Shown piece after piece: positions 23,601 to 36,937 of a DNA stretch of 64,000 nt. The notes beneath the pieces are model-generated. The model saw only the letters and a list, made by a program, of their open reading frames with translations. It was not told where the DNA came from and did not search any database. The translations under genes and the position numbers were made by a program. Each line of letters starts with the position of its first letter. Position 1 is the first letter of the stretch. This DNA is from Diospyros lotus. Lineage: Eukaryota > Streptophyta > Magnoliopsida > Ericales > Ebenaceae. The stretch lies in NCBI RefSeq assembly GCF_014633365.1, contig NC_068338.1:16378616-16442615 (forward strand), given 5' to 3'.

Positions 23601-26600
23601 ACTTGCTGGAAACTTCATGGCAAACCAACAAACTGGAAGGCCAAAAATCAGAGGAAAATTACTCAGACAACCTATGCAGTGGATTCTAAAGAAGGGAGAA
23701 CAAATAACCTAACCTTGACAATGGATCAATTGGAACTCCTACAACAAGTATTAAATAAGTCGAAAGTCACAAAAACGTCTGATTCAATAGGGCCTCCTAA
23801 ACCAATAGTGTCACTTACCAAACAAGGTACATCACATCAGTGTTTACTCTTTAAAAATCTTTTTACAGATGTTTGGATTGTAGATATAGGAGCTTCAGAT
23901 CATATGACATGTTCGTTACATATATTGTCAACTTATAATAAGTGTGATAGGGATGTAACTGTTTCAATGGCTGATGGAACAATGTCCTTGATTAAAGGGG
24001 AAGGATCAATTTATATAATAGGCCTGCACCTAAGATCTATATTAAATGTGCCTAATTTGAAATGCAACCTATTGTCCATTAATAAACTAACAAAGGATAT
24101 GAATTGTATGGTGACATTCCTTCCATCTCATTGTATTTTTCAAGACCTAACTTCGGGGAAGATGATTGGCAATGCTGAGGGAAAGGAAGGTCTTTACTAT
24201 GTTTCTAGGAGCAACTTGCACCCCCACTGCATCTAGGTTACATAACAAATTCTCTTTTTCTACTGTCTCAGATTCTGATATTCAACTATTGCACATACAA
24301 TTAGGACATCCTAGTTTATCTGAAAATCTTGTATCCCCATTTTTTTATCAATAAAGGAAGTGATTCTTTCCAATGTGAGTAGTGTACACTTGCTAAACAA
24401 ACTAGAATATCTTATTCTATTCATTCTTACAAACCCTCAAAACCATTTTATTTGGTTCATAGTGACATATGGGGACTAGCAAGAATTCCTAACTTAACCA
24501 ATACCTGCTGATTTATCACCTTCATAGATGATCATACCAGAGTTTGTTGGGTTTTTTTAATGAAAGAAAAATCTAAAACTAGCACAATCTTTAGAAAATT
24601 TCATCAAATGGTATGTAATGTTTTTCAATCTTCAATCCATGTCCTTCGATCGGATAATGGTCAAGAATACTTCTCAAATGAGTTTAACTATTTAGTCGAA
24701 TATGGAATTATTCATCAGAGTTCTTATCCCTATAATTCAGAATAGAATGGAATGGCTGAAAAAAAGAATCGTCACCTCCTTGAGACTGCTCGATCCTTCA
24801 TGTTTATTAACTCAGTCCCTACTTCCTATTGGGGAGAGATAATTCTTACAGTTGCCAATCTTATTAATGAACTCCCTTCAAAGGATCTCAATTTTCTTAC
24901 CTCTCCTCCCAAAACTTGCATTAATAATTTGTATTTAGTAATTTGCATTAATAATTTAAATTTTTCAACTGCTTTGAAATAATAAGTATTAATTACTATA
25001 AAATTAATAATGAATTTTAAATACATGAGTTTTTCAATGCTAATTATGAGTTTTTCAATACATTATTATGTGAATATTAAATATTTAATTAATCCATCAA
25101 TCAATCAAAAATAAATACTATTTATGAGGAATATGAATAGACACTTAAAATATTAATTAAGTCATAGAAAATTGTTCATTAAATAAAATCTTATCTTTAT
25201 ATAATATAATAATATATAATATCTTTATATATATATACATGTAGGATAGTCTGAAAAAAAAATTTTCCCCCAAAACTTGCATTAATAATTTGCATTTAGT
25301 ACTTATTTGCATTAATAATTAAAATTTTTCAATTGCTTTGAAATAATAAGTACTAATTATTGTAAAATTAATAATAGATTTTAAATACATGAGTTTTTCA
25401 ATACTAATTATGGGTTTTCCAATAGATTATTATGTGAATATGAAATATTTAATTAATCCGTCAATCAATCAAAAATAAATACTATTTATGAGGAATATGA
25501 ATAAACACTTAAAGTATTAATTAAGTCACAGAAAATTGTCCATTAAATAAAATCTTATCTTTATATAATATAATAATATATAATATCTTTATATTTATAT
25601 ATATATATATATATAAAAGTAGGATAGTTCAGCAAAGAGTTTTTCCCCTCAAAACTTGCATTAATTACTAAAAGTATTAATTAATGTAAAATTAATAATG
25701 AATTTTTCAATATATGAATTTTTCAATGCTAATTATGGATTTTTCAATGCATTATTTTGTGTATATTAAATATTTAGTTAATATACACATAATAAAGTAA
25801 GATAGTCTACAAAAGAATTTTTCCCCCCCAAAACTTGCTTTAATAATAATTAAATTATCTTTATCTTTATATTATTATTATTATTAATATTATAAAAGTA
25901 AGATAGTCTGCAAAAAAAAAATTTCCCAAAACTTGCATTAATAATAATTAAATTATTATTACTAAAAGTAGTAGTAATTAATAATTACTATAAAATTAAT
26001 AATAAAATTTCCAATACATGAGTTTTTTAATGCTAATCATGGGTTTTCCAATGCATTATTATGTGTATATTAAATATTTAGTTAGTAAACAGTTTGTTGT
26101 AGACAATTAAATAGATGAATATACATATGCACGTAGGTAATTTTTAATCTGCAGGAATGGATACACACCAAGAAATTACACAAGATGTAGCTAGAATATC
26201 ACTTTTATATTGATTTTCCATAGTCTTTATGGCTTACTTGCTGAAAATTTATTAAAAGCCATTTATAATGTGTATATTATTTATCCACCAGTTTAAATAT
26301 TTAGTTAGTTAACTTCTAAGTATGGATTTTTCAATGCATTATTATGTGTATATAAATATTTAGTTATTAAATAGTTTGCCAAACATTTTTTTCCTCCAGT
26401 AGTTTGCCAAAGTATTTTTTATCTCTAAAACTTGTTATTCATCAGAGTTCAAAGTATTTTTTATCTCTAAAACTTGTTATTCATCAGAGTTCTTGTCCCT
26501 ATAATCCACAATAGAATGGAGTGGCTGAAAGAAAGAAGACAACATCACTGCAGAGAGGAAGAAGAGGCATCAGAGATCTGGGTCTTTATTACAGGGGAAC

Positions 26601-29600
26601 TGGGACACATCCCCAAGCGTTCCAAGATGCAAACGCATTGTGTTCCAGTGCACGCGTACTGGAACGTGGTTCCGGGGGGGTGGGGCATATTAGGTAACTA
26701 TGATCTGTCTGTTGTGGCAGCAATTAGGTTTGGAGTTTGGGAGGACTTCGATGGCGATCTAGCCAAGAGAATTCTGAACGGTTAATATTGTTGCCAACGT
26801 GGTTAATTTCCAACCCACAAGTAACCACCGGTTCGAACGGGGAAAGTGAAGCAGGTTAGCCGATCCGAATTTCCCTTTAAATTTTTAGAGATGAAAAGAC
26901 CAGGTGTTCCGTGTGTGTTTGAGGCAATTTGAATTCAGAACTGTAGCTCACAGAGGGGATAGGATTCAGATGTACAGAACTTATATGCCTTGGTCACCGA
27001 AGAATACTGCTTCCACTAAATTGACCATGGGGAGCAATGCACGTATGAGGCCAGTGGAGTCTCAATTGCAATAGAAGGATGCTGCATTTTCAATAGAATG
27101 TCCTACTCGTGAAGCTTTGGGAAGCAATGCACACATGAGACAGTCGGAGCCTTAATGGCAGCAAAAGAAGGCTACATTTTTAGTTAGAAACAACAAGAAT
27201 CATGAGCAGTTTGACCAGAAGAATCAGGCATGGGAAAAGTTGGATAATCAATTTAGTCAAAGGCATAAGGAAACTAGTATGACGCATGAATTGAGCAAGG
27301 AATTCGGTCGTATGATACACAAGCAGTTGCAGGAGTTTGCGATGATACTAACTAAGAAGTATCACTACAGCTTTCCCATTAAATTCTTCAATGATTATCA
27401 CGAGAATTTTAACAAAGAGGAATTCCTGAAAATGGAGCAGCCAAAGGAGAAGTGCAACATCATATATGGTATTAGTAGTGAATGGCATTATCCGAAGGGA
27501 ATCGGTAACAATCAGATAGATAAGGCAGCAAATGCAAAGGAACCGTCAGATATTTTTGAAAAAGAAGTTCATATAGAGGAAAATTCTAGCAAGCACAAAG
27601 AAAAAGGAGTGGCTGGATTATTTGCATGTAATCAGGAGATTCCGACTGAAACTTCAGCCAATATTACGGATGTTGGCATTGTAATTGAAGCGAACAAGTC
27701 ATTGGAAACTCAAGATTTCGAAAATGAAAGAAGATTGGATGAGGAGATTGGTGTAGACCACACTTTACAAGAATAGGAGATTCCGACTGAAACTTCAGCC
27801 AATATTAAGGAAGTTAGCGTTGTAACTGAAGCGAACAAGTCAATGGAAACTCAGGATTCTAAAAATGAAAGAAGATTGGATAAGGAGATTGGTGTAGACC
27901 ACACTTTACAAGAATAGGAAGCTAATGATCCCGGTGATGAACAACCTACACACCAGATTGGAGATGAGAACTACAATGAAGATGGCTTTCATGCATTTGA
28001 TAAACCGAGTAGGGGTATTGTTTCACCAAATAATCTGGCTATAAATCATGTTAGGGAAAAAGGTCGAGATGAAGGCCAGGTGTTAGTCATTGAGAAATCG
28101 TTGGTTGGAATTGAAGTTGCAGTAGCTTCTAATTCTAATTCTCATAGACAACCTTGGTATGAGTATCCAAGGTAAGTCTACAATTCTCCTGCATTTCCAA
28201 GATGTTGATATTTTTGCAACAAAGCATGGTTGTGGGTTGAATGGGAATATAGTAAAGACAAACAATGGATGTAGGTCTGCTATTCTTACTGGTATTGGAT
28301 GATAAAGAACTACTAACAACAGTCACGGACATAGTTAGTCCTCCCTTTAGACTCAAAGTTTCAGCTGCTAATTATATCGGTCCGGGTGTGGCTGATTATG
28401 TTCTTAAAGTGGATACCCATCTTGATTGGATAGCTATTGTAAGAGGTTGTGTTCTAAAAGGCGACTTAGGCGACCGCTGCAAATACAGGCAAATCGGCAC
28501 CCTAGGCGCTAGGCCCGATCAATCGGACCCAATCGATGCCTAGGTGGTGCCTAGCAGCCTGTTGCGCCTAACTTTCGAAAACATACAAGCTTACCTTGAC
28601 CTTGATTTCTCTCTTGGCCCCAATTTGTGTGTTTGGATTTGATTTCAATATTTTCCCTTGGCCCCAATTTCTCTCTCTCGTTACCGCCGCCGTCGCCGTC
28701 GCCAATCGTCTCTTCAATTTCTCTCTCACTGCGGCGGGTTTCTATAGCCGGTCGGGTGGGGGCGACGACAGTCCGATAGGTGTTGGTGGGGGGCGATGAT
28801 GCAATCGGCAGATGTGGGTTTGAGAGTGAGAGAAGGTTTTAGAAAAGAATGAAATTGGGGCCACGAAAAAATGGGGGCATCCAAGTATCGGCCGGGGGGG
28901 GGGGGAGGAGAGAATACTAAAATAGTAAAAGAATTAAAAAATAAGAAAATAAAATAAAATTTTCTATAAACCCTACCCTTCTCTAAGCCATTCTCTACAA
29001 ATAGCATATTCCTATGTATTCTAAAGCCATTCTCTAAAAGTAGCATATTCTTATGTATTCTAAACCATTTTCTACAATTACCCAGGCATATTTCCTAGGC
29101 CCCGCCTAGGCGCTAAGCGCCAAGCTGGCGCCCAACTAGCGCTTAGCGCGTTTTAGAACATTGGTAAGAGGTGATTGCAGTGGGTTTGAACTCGATTAGG
29201 TTGCTTCTATTGAAGCTCTGGGCCAAATTATGCTTGGAATTAATCTTGGAAACCTAAGAATGTAGAAGAAGAGGCTTAAAAAGAGAAAGAAAGAAAGAAG
29301 AATTAAACAGATAGAGAAAGTGGGTATTGGGTGAAGAAACCGCGGTGCAATCGTTGTAATTTCTTGGGGACAAGAACTCTCTCAAGGAAGGGGGAATTGT
29401 CATGACCCTAAGGATTCCCCAAGGATAGATTAGTAAATATAATAGTAGGAGTTTACATTTCCTTTTGTATTTTCTATTATAGGGCCTTGTCTTTAACAAG
29501 TAGGCAATTGGGTTATTTGTTACATTGCACATGGGTGCAAGTGGGAGGTTGTTAGGCTATATATAAGCCACAGCTAAGGATGGAAGAATCATGTTTGAAT

Positions 29601-32600
29601 TGTTAATTGAATACTTTATTTCCCTCTCTTGAATCCTCTCAACCTCCCTCCAAATTCTGTCTAATCTCTTTCTTAATTTCCCTCTCTTTCTCTCGGTTCT
29701 TCCTAATCTCCCTCTCTATTATGTTCTTCCTTAATTTTCCTCCATTTCTTCAGATCTAACTCTCTCAATTCCTTCCCAATTACCTCTTAAACCTCTCATG
29801 AACCCTAGGTTCATGACACATGCATCCACAAAGATTATGTAATATCTAAATCCTTCAATGGACATAACAGGGGCAGGTCCCCATAGATCAGAATAGACCA
29901 ATTCTAGAGGTTTAACAATAGTAACTTTGTGGCTAACAAAAGGAACTTGGCTTAATTTTCCAATCTTACAAAAATCACAAAAGGACATATCTGAAAGTGA
30001 ACAAGAAATACCGATTTTATTCAACAAAAATCTTAGTACATTCATTGATGGATGTCCCAGCCTATCATGCCAATGTTGACAAATTCTAGTATTCTGAACT
30101 ACATTTACATCCCTTGGCAGCTCATGACAAAATGAGTTCTGCCATTTATATGAATCTTGTTTATTACATGTAGCTAAAGGAGAAAACACTGAAGGAATAG
30201 ATAAAGATGCTAGGGATAGGGCAGAAGTGTTGCCAACAACAGAACAAGTTGCTGGAGTCAACCAATAGAGCCTATCCTTAAAATGTCCCCGAAGTAACAC
30301 CAATCTGGAAGCTTTGTCCTTAATCAAACAAACATCTAAATGAAATTTAGCCACAACATTATGATCATGCGTAAGTTGTGACACACTAATCAAATTTTTC
30401 TTCATACTCAGAACATGGAGAACATTAGGTAATGGAAGAACTAAATTTGGTTTAGACTTGGCTTGTAAATAACTAGTACCAACATGAGTAATAGGCAGTT
30501 GCTTACCATTGCCTATGGCAACTTTGTCCCCATTGGTATAAGGAGCATGCAATGAGAGGTTGTTTAGGTTTGAAGTGATGTGATTAGTTGCCCCGGAATG
30601 ACCAAACCAGATTGGATCTAAAAGAGAGGACTGAACAACAAAGTTACTAGGTGTGTAAGGGTTAGAAGGACTACCATAGTGAGACCCTTGTATTAAACCT
30701 GTGTCATTCATGTAGGCTCCATTAGAATTCCTAAAGGAGGCCATATAAGCTCTAGACTTTGATTGATTAGCACCACAAGATCTACCAAATCCTTGATTAG
30801 GCACACGCTGGAAGTTTCTATCAAAACGATGATAACACCGATCCATAAAATACCCTGGTTTCCCACACAATTGACAATAAACTCTCCTGTTAGAAGCTCT
30901 ACCTTGGCCTCTCCTCCTTTATTAACAGATCCACCCACTCTCTGAGAATATCCTCCTCTATTATTTCCAAAGCTATTATTCTGTGTAGTAGGAATTGACG
31001 CCACATTCACATGCATAAAAGACATAGAATCAAAATTTACAGTAGAATGAGATGAATTCTTAGCCGACAACCTTTGTTCATGCATCAACAATAAATATTG
31101 CACATTTTCTAGATCTATTTCGTCCATTTGATATGTTATGAGGCTCACCACCGTTTTATACTCCTGATCTAGTCCATTAAGTATAGCAAGCAATATATCT
31201 TTGTCATTCAACGGTTCTCCTATGGCTACCAAAGCATGTCCTATCATCTTAATCTTTAGTATATAGTCATTTATAGAGAGTGAATCCTTCTTTATTGATC
31301 TTAATTGTTGTTTCAACTGAAATGACTTTGCTATTGTCTGAAGAGAATATAAGTTTTCTAAAGAGATCCATACCTCAACAGATGATTCATAGTGACTCAC
31401 CAACGCAAGCACTTCCTTATCGATGGTGGAGAAGAGCCATCCCAATAGGAGCTGATCAAATCGGATCCAGCTCAAATACTTCGGATTGATTGTCGCTTCT
31501 CCTCCTTCTGGATTGAGTAGAAACTTTGCCGGAGGAGATGTTTTATTGAGGAAAGACACTAGATCAAAGGCTCAGACTATGGCGAGAACTTGAGCTTTCT
31601 AGCAGATGTAGTTACTGTTGTCAAGTTTGATCGGAATGAAATTAAAAGCTTTGGCAACCGCTGAAAAATCAGATTGAGGAGCGAACAAGGAGGAGGAAGA
31701 TCGAGGAGGAGCTGAGAGTGTGATTTGAGGCCATCAGGTTAGAGTAATGGCTCTTATACCATGAAACGGAAACCCTAGGGCACAAAGAAATGATAGAAAC
31801 AAACAGGAGAGAAGAAAGAACGAGAGGAGTCGTAAATTGAATTGCAGAGAAAATAAATACTTAACCTTAGAGAAAGAACATAAGAGCTGCTTAAATAGGC
31901 AGCACATTACACAAGAAAGTGGCACCACCTCAACAATAACTAATACAACAAAGCAGCACTAATGCTAATACAATAGATATACTACAACAACCAAACAACA
32001 ACAGGAACTACACGAAAACAAAAACAGCAACAACAAACAATACTATCACAAAACTTTAGATGCTTCCACAGCAGACAGAGAAGAAAGGACAAAAGCAAAG
32101 GTCACAGATTTGGTTGTTGGGTCACTGGATAATAGGGAAAAAGGGTTGTTCAACGGGCTGCAGTGGCAAATCTGGTTGCTAGATGGGTGTCGAGACTGAT
32201 GGCAGTGTAGCAGGAAGAAAGGCGCGACAAAGAGAGAATCACAATCTGTCGCTGATGGTGGATGTTTGTGACTGATGAAAGCAGAGAGAAAAGCACGCGA
32301 CCTACAAGAAAGAGATGGGCGACCAACAGTGGATGGCATTAGTGGCGATGGCGGATGGCAATGACGGCTGACTAAGGATTATGGTTAGGGATTTTGTAGT
32401 ATTAGTGGCCTTGATACCATGTTTAGAGGAAGAGACAAAAGTATTAAATATTTTATTTATGTGTTAAGTATATATACAACTCCATAAGGTATAACTCAAG
32501 AAAGCAAATAACCATGTACAAGGCTAAGCATGTAGAACACTATAAGGCTAACATGAACAAAGCATAAGAACATAAAATATCGGAATGAAATTTCTTCATG

Positions 32601-35600
32601 AACTTTGAAAAAGCAAACATATTCCAAAAATACACATCTGGGAGCACACAGAAACAATCATATACGATATTTTTTAATCAACTAAGAAGACATAACTTAC
32701 TAAAATGCTAGAAAAGAAGCAGAAAGGACAAACATAATTGAAAAAGGAAACTATTTTTGTATCATGCAAAAATATAACTTAAACACAAACATAGCAAGAT
32801 AAGATAAAAGCTCTAAGCATTTGCATGAAGTTAGAGGAATACGATTTGAATCAGAAGAAAGTTCCAAGACCAATTTAATGAGAGTGCAACATAAGATGAC
32901 AAAAAATTGCAATTCTTCTAAGACGGATCCAAAGAGTTGGTGAAGTGAGTATAGATATTAAGATAGTGGCAAGAGGGTAACATTGATTCAACAACATACT
33001 TGCCCTTGACGATGATGATGCAGTCGAGCTCTCAACATTCTCAAAATAGTATCAGATGCAAGTTCGAGGGGCATATCTGGCGATAACCTCTGAAAAGAAA
33101 ACCTCTATCATAAGAGAATAATAAATGTAACATGTAATCCAGTACTCTGATAAGGGACTTACCAGTACATTCATCAATGCAGTTCTATACCAAACAACAA
33201 TAATCACGAAGCTTTTATCCTACTAGGCAGGACAGTTATTCTATGGTAAGTTGGACAAAAAATATATATATCTTATAACTCTCCAAAAGGCAAGCAAGAT
33301 GCTAAAAGATACCTTTATTTTCTTGTTTTCACTAAAAGTTACCAAGTGAATTCCATTCAAGCCCACGGATGCATAAAAATAAATCCAACTCTCCATACTT
33401 TGGACAAGATAGTAATACTATAAGACTGAATGAGATAGCAGCACAACTTTTTTAGAAGATCTAACATGACCTTAAATTTCTCGACAAACATGGTAGAAAG
33501 ATTATGTTTGTTATAAGCACATACATTTCCAAGTGTACCACCACGAATCACTTCTAACATACATCATAAGAGGAGACAGAATCAGCATCAACTCAAATTG
33601 GAAAGGCATGCACCAAACTCCCAGCCATCATTGTAGGAGAAGCAAGATTCTAAAAGCACGTTCCCTAACACTCTTGACAAGTACATGCAGAATTACCTTT
33701 TCCCAACAGATTCATTGGCCAAAATTTGGATAGTAAGTATTGGGGATGGATGGGGTAGTTAAACGAAATCCGGACATAGATAGAAAACACAGATATTCTC
33801 TATTGAGTTTAGTATGGACTTCAGACCCAAATTGAAATCAACTTAAAGAAAAAGGCAGGTTCAAGATTTCATTTCTAAACATTTTAAGAAAAAATTTCAT
33901 CTTCTTTTCTTATCTTCTTTTTATTGGTTAAGCAAATGAAAAAATTGTATGAAAGGGCAAGTTGAGAGAGAGTATACTACCTCCAGAACTTGCAAAGGAT
34001 CCAAAGATTCTCCATGATTGTGGAGAAGACGAACTGCAGCTCTAAACATGGGCTCCTTGCCATTGTTTGGATCCAAATACATTTCAAGCAACCTAAGTTG
34101 ATCGAGCACAAAATTTAGAAAAAACAGAAGTTGAAATTCAACCTTCATCCATGTAGAGAGAGAGGGAACTAACTGCATATATGCATCGGGCCGACCAATC
34201 TCTGCACAATATTGTTCAGCAGCTTCACTGTCCTCCAGCTTCCTAAGAGTATATTGGAATGACTTTTAAATCTTCACAACTCATTCATCAGATAAATCAT
34301 TTTCTGTTACTTTCCAGTAAATATTGATAATCATATATCATCAAACAGTCACAAGCTCTTCATGCTATTTCATGTTCCTCATGGTTTCAAAACAAGAAAC
34401 ATATGCCACTAATTTATCACTTCAAGTTAAACTTACCTGGATCTAATGTTCAGTTATTTGCAACATAACTTTAAAAAAAGGGGGCAGCCCTAGTGCACAA
34501 GGCTTCCTGCTTTTCAAGGGTCGGGGGAGGGTCATCTTTGTAGGCAATCTTACCTCTGCCTTATTGGCATCATTACTTAGTGAGTTAATTCCAAGAATAT
34601 GAAAAGCTCCATGTTCCAATGGTGGAAAAAAAACCTTTTCTATCTTTCCTTATTCATTTAAAATTGCAATTGATTAATAAAGCAATTCTAAACTTACAAT
34701 GCAAAGATTTGGAGCACCAAAGTTTCTTGGCCAAGTTTCTTGTAAAGAATAGCCTGTCACCAAAATTGTGAATATTGTATCAGTACAAAGAAATTTTTCA
34801 AGACATCATTTTGGCAATGTGAATGTGTCTGTTTCATCTGTGCTTGCACTTAATAGCATAGAGAAGTCCAGACACTAATATAACCTCAATAGTATCTCAA
34901 GCATGACTACAAACTCTATATATATTCCCAATTATTCTCAACCAAGTAAAATCTGAAACAAGGAAAAAATAAATATTCAATGGACCTTTTCCAACCATAA
35001 TTCTGATCCTTCAATCAAGTCAAGGACGTCTTCTGGATCATATAGGTCTGAGGACTGCAAAAAGATCTGCAATCTCTCCCTGATGAGACTTTGAAAGAGC
35101 GAAGTCTTGCTAACTGCAGACATATCTGTCCCCCCAAAAGTTTCAGCTTCAAAATTTTGAGAGGAATTTTCTGTATCAAAAGTTTGAATTGCTGATCTTG
35201 CTAGCAAGAGTGCATATGCTGTATGGAACTGTGTATCTTCAGAATCTTGATTTTCAATCAACCACTGGAGATATCTGCATTGACCAACATATAGTGATTA
35301 GATTAGTGAAGGAACCCAAAGGGCACCACCTATGGCAGAAAACATAGTGAGTGTTGAATTGTTAACCACCATCTAATCTAAAAACTTAAACTGTTAGATT
35401 GAGGGTTAACTTTATCTTTTAAATTATTATTTTACTCTCAACACACCCCTTTATGTGTGGAAAGGCTTCACTGCATAGCTGGTCTAACCACGTGCAACAA
35501 TTTTAATATTAGGTTGGCAGGGAGGTTTGAATTTAAGACCTTTGCCTACTCTTGTACCATGTTGAATTGTTAACTATCATATAAATCTAAAAGCTTAAGC

Positions 35601-36383
35601 TATTAGATAGAGAGTTAACTTTATCCTTTATATTATTATTTTACTCTCAGCAATAAGTAAGCAACCAATCTTTCTTGTTTTCCTTTCATTGTCTCTATAA
35701 GCTTTAGTTTCTATTATTCTTCTGCCTTTTATGAGCAAATTGAAAATGAAGAGACTGGAACATGAAGTTATATGACATAGTTCCTTCAAGTTAACACCAC
35801 ACTAGTGCATACATGCCTCCAAAGACTTCCAAATATTTGTTGGCCAAAGGCACAATTACAAATAAATAATAGAATCCAATCTCTGACTCAGCAAAGTAAC
35901 TGCTTTGAGTCCAGTCCAGACGAAGAACCAAGCAATATTGTTTTTAAATTAGCAGGAGGGTTGTAGTCAAAAAAGGAGAAGAGCAAGAAGGAAAAAAAAA
36001 ACACAAGTTCCATAAACGAATAAAGGATGCAAGCTCTTTAAGTATTAGATAATAGATATTAAATAAGTAGCTCATAAATTGGGAAAAAAATATTATGACC
36101 ACAAATTGCATGGCCTTTAATTTTCCATAAAGAACATTGCATGTGCAATTTACAGCACAAGAGGCATACCTTTGAAGAATTTCCACCTTTTTTGGATCAA
36201 TTGCAGCTATTACTTCATCTGCAATGCAAGTTATATTAGAAACAAAGACAGCAAAAGAAGGAAAATAATCTGATTTTCCAGTAAACAACTTGTTAGCAAG
36301 AATTTCAAATATATGTTTAGGTAATCAAGATTGGCAATGTTTCATAGTAAGGTTGTCAACAGCAGAATTACCACCTCCTGAGT

Positions 36384-36414
<31 letters not shown>

Positions 36415-36899
36415 GGGGGGGGGGGGGGGGGACAAACGTCCAAAAAGATCCTCCATGAATCCAGAGAAACCAAGAGAAGGGAAAAAGAACAAGAAAAGGA
36501 GAGAACACATACATTGGTGGCACCACTCACTACAAAACATAACATCATATCAAGAGAATGGTGATTCCTTTACCTGTTTTGGCACCACACTACGCATAAA
36601 AAGTCTCCTTAGTCCATATATGTATATATATATCACCTGCAACAGCCCTATTCCAACCCCTCAGGGTAGCTCAAGTGGTCAACCGCATGGGTTTCGGGTG
36701 CTGGGTATGCCAAGGTTGTGTGTTCGAATCCTGGGCAATGCGGTAGGTATCGCTTAACTACACGAAGGGCCACGGGGGTCCTTGACCCAGACTTACCTTG
36801 AATTGGCCCGATGGTCCGGTTCGAGTCGGCTCGTAGGTTATAGGGAGGCAACGCTCGCGCCAAAGGCGCCGCTAGGCTAAGCTCCTCGATTCCTACGTT

Positions 36900-36937
<38 letters not shown>

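Larger units (their letters stand above)
22520..24912 (+). mobile_element. Degenerate Copia retrotransposon, 5' half (in VPS3 intron)
   Basis: A perfect initiator-tRNA-Met-type primer binding site (TGGTATCAGAGCC, 22712-22724) follows an LTR-like stretch (about 22520-22711). Then comes a Gag start (22782, MASNPSASETSTTGP), a CCHC zinc knuckle (CDHCHKSYHTKDTC, about 23560), a protease motif changed to WIVDIGASDHMT (active-site DSG/DTG become DIG), the GAG-pre-integrase LGHP, and integrase core pieces (DDHTR, LRSDNGQEYFSNEF, AEKKNRHLLETARSF). Stops break it into several frames (for example after WTNF and YNSE). It stops abruptly near 24912 at the AT-rich array. No reverse transcriptase follows. 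Confidence 0.85.

Noticed and set aside
26474..26785. 103-codon frame as a host gene
   Set aside because: Begins inside a Copia integrase scrap, has no recognisable domain after it, and lacks any splice or neighbour support.
28596..29046. Open frames in the hAT element
   Set aside because: Composition-driven frames in a GC-rich nonautonomous element with clear termini.
29254..29532. 92-codon - strand frame
   Set aside because: Crosses the polypurine tract and LTR boundary of a + strand element.
36325..36564. Proline- or glycine-rich small proteins
   Set aside because: They are translations of the GA and 28-G runs.
36660..36735. Possible tRNA gene
   Set aside because: A and B boxes are present, but no cloverleaf can be completed and an A-tail with target duplication shows it is a SINE head.
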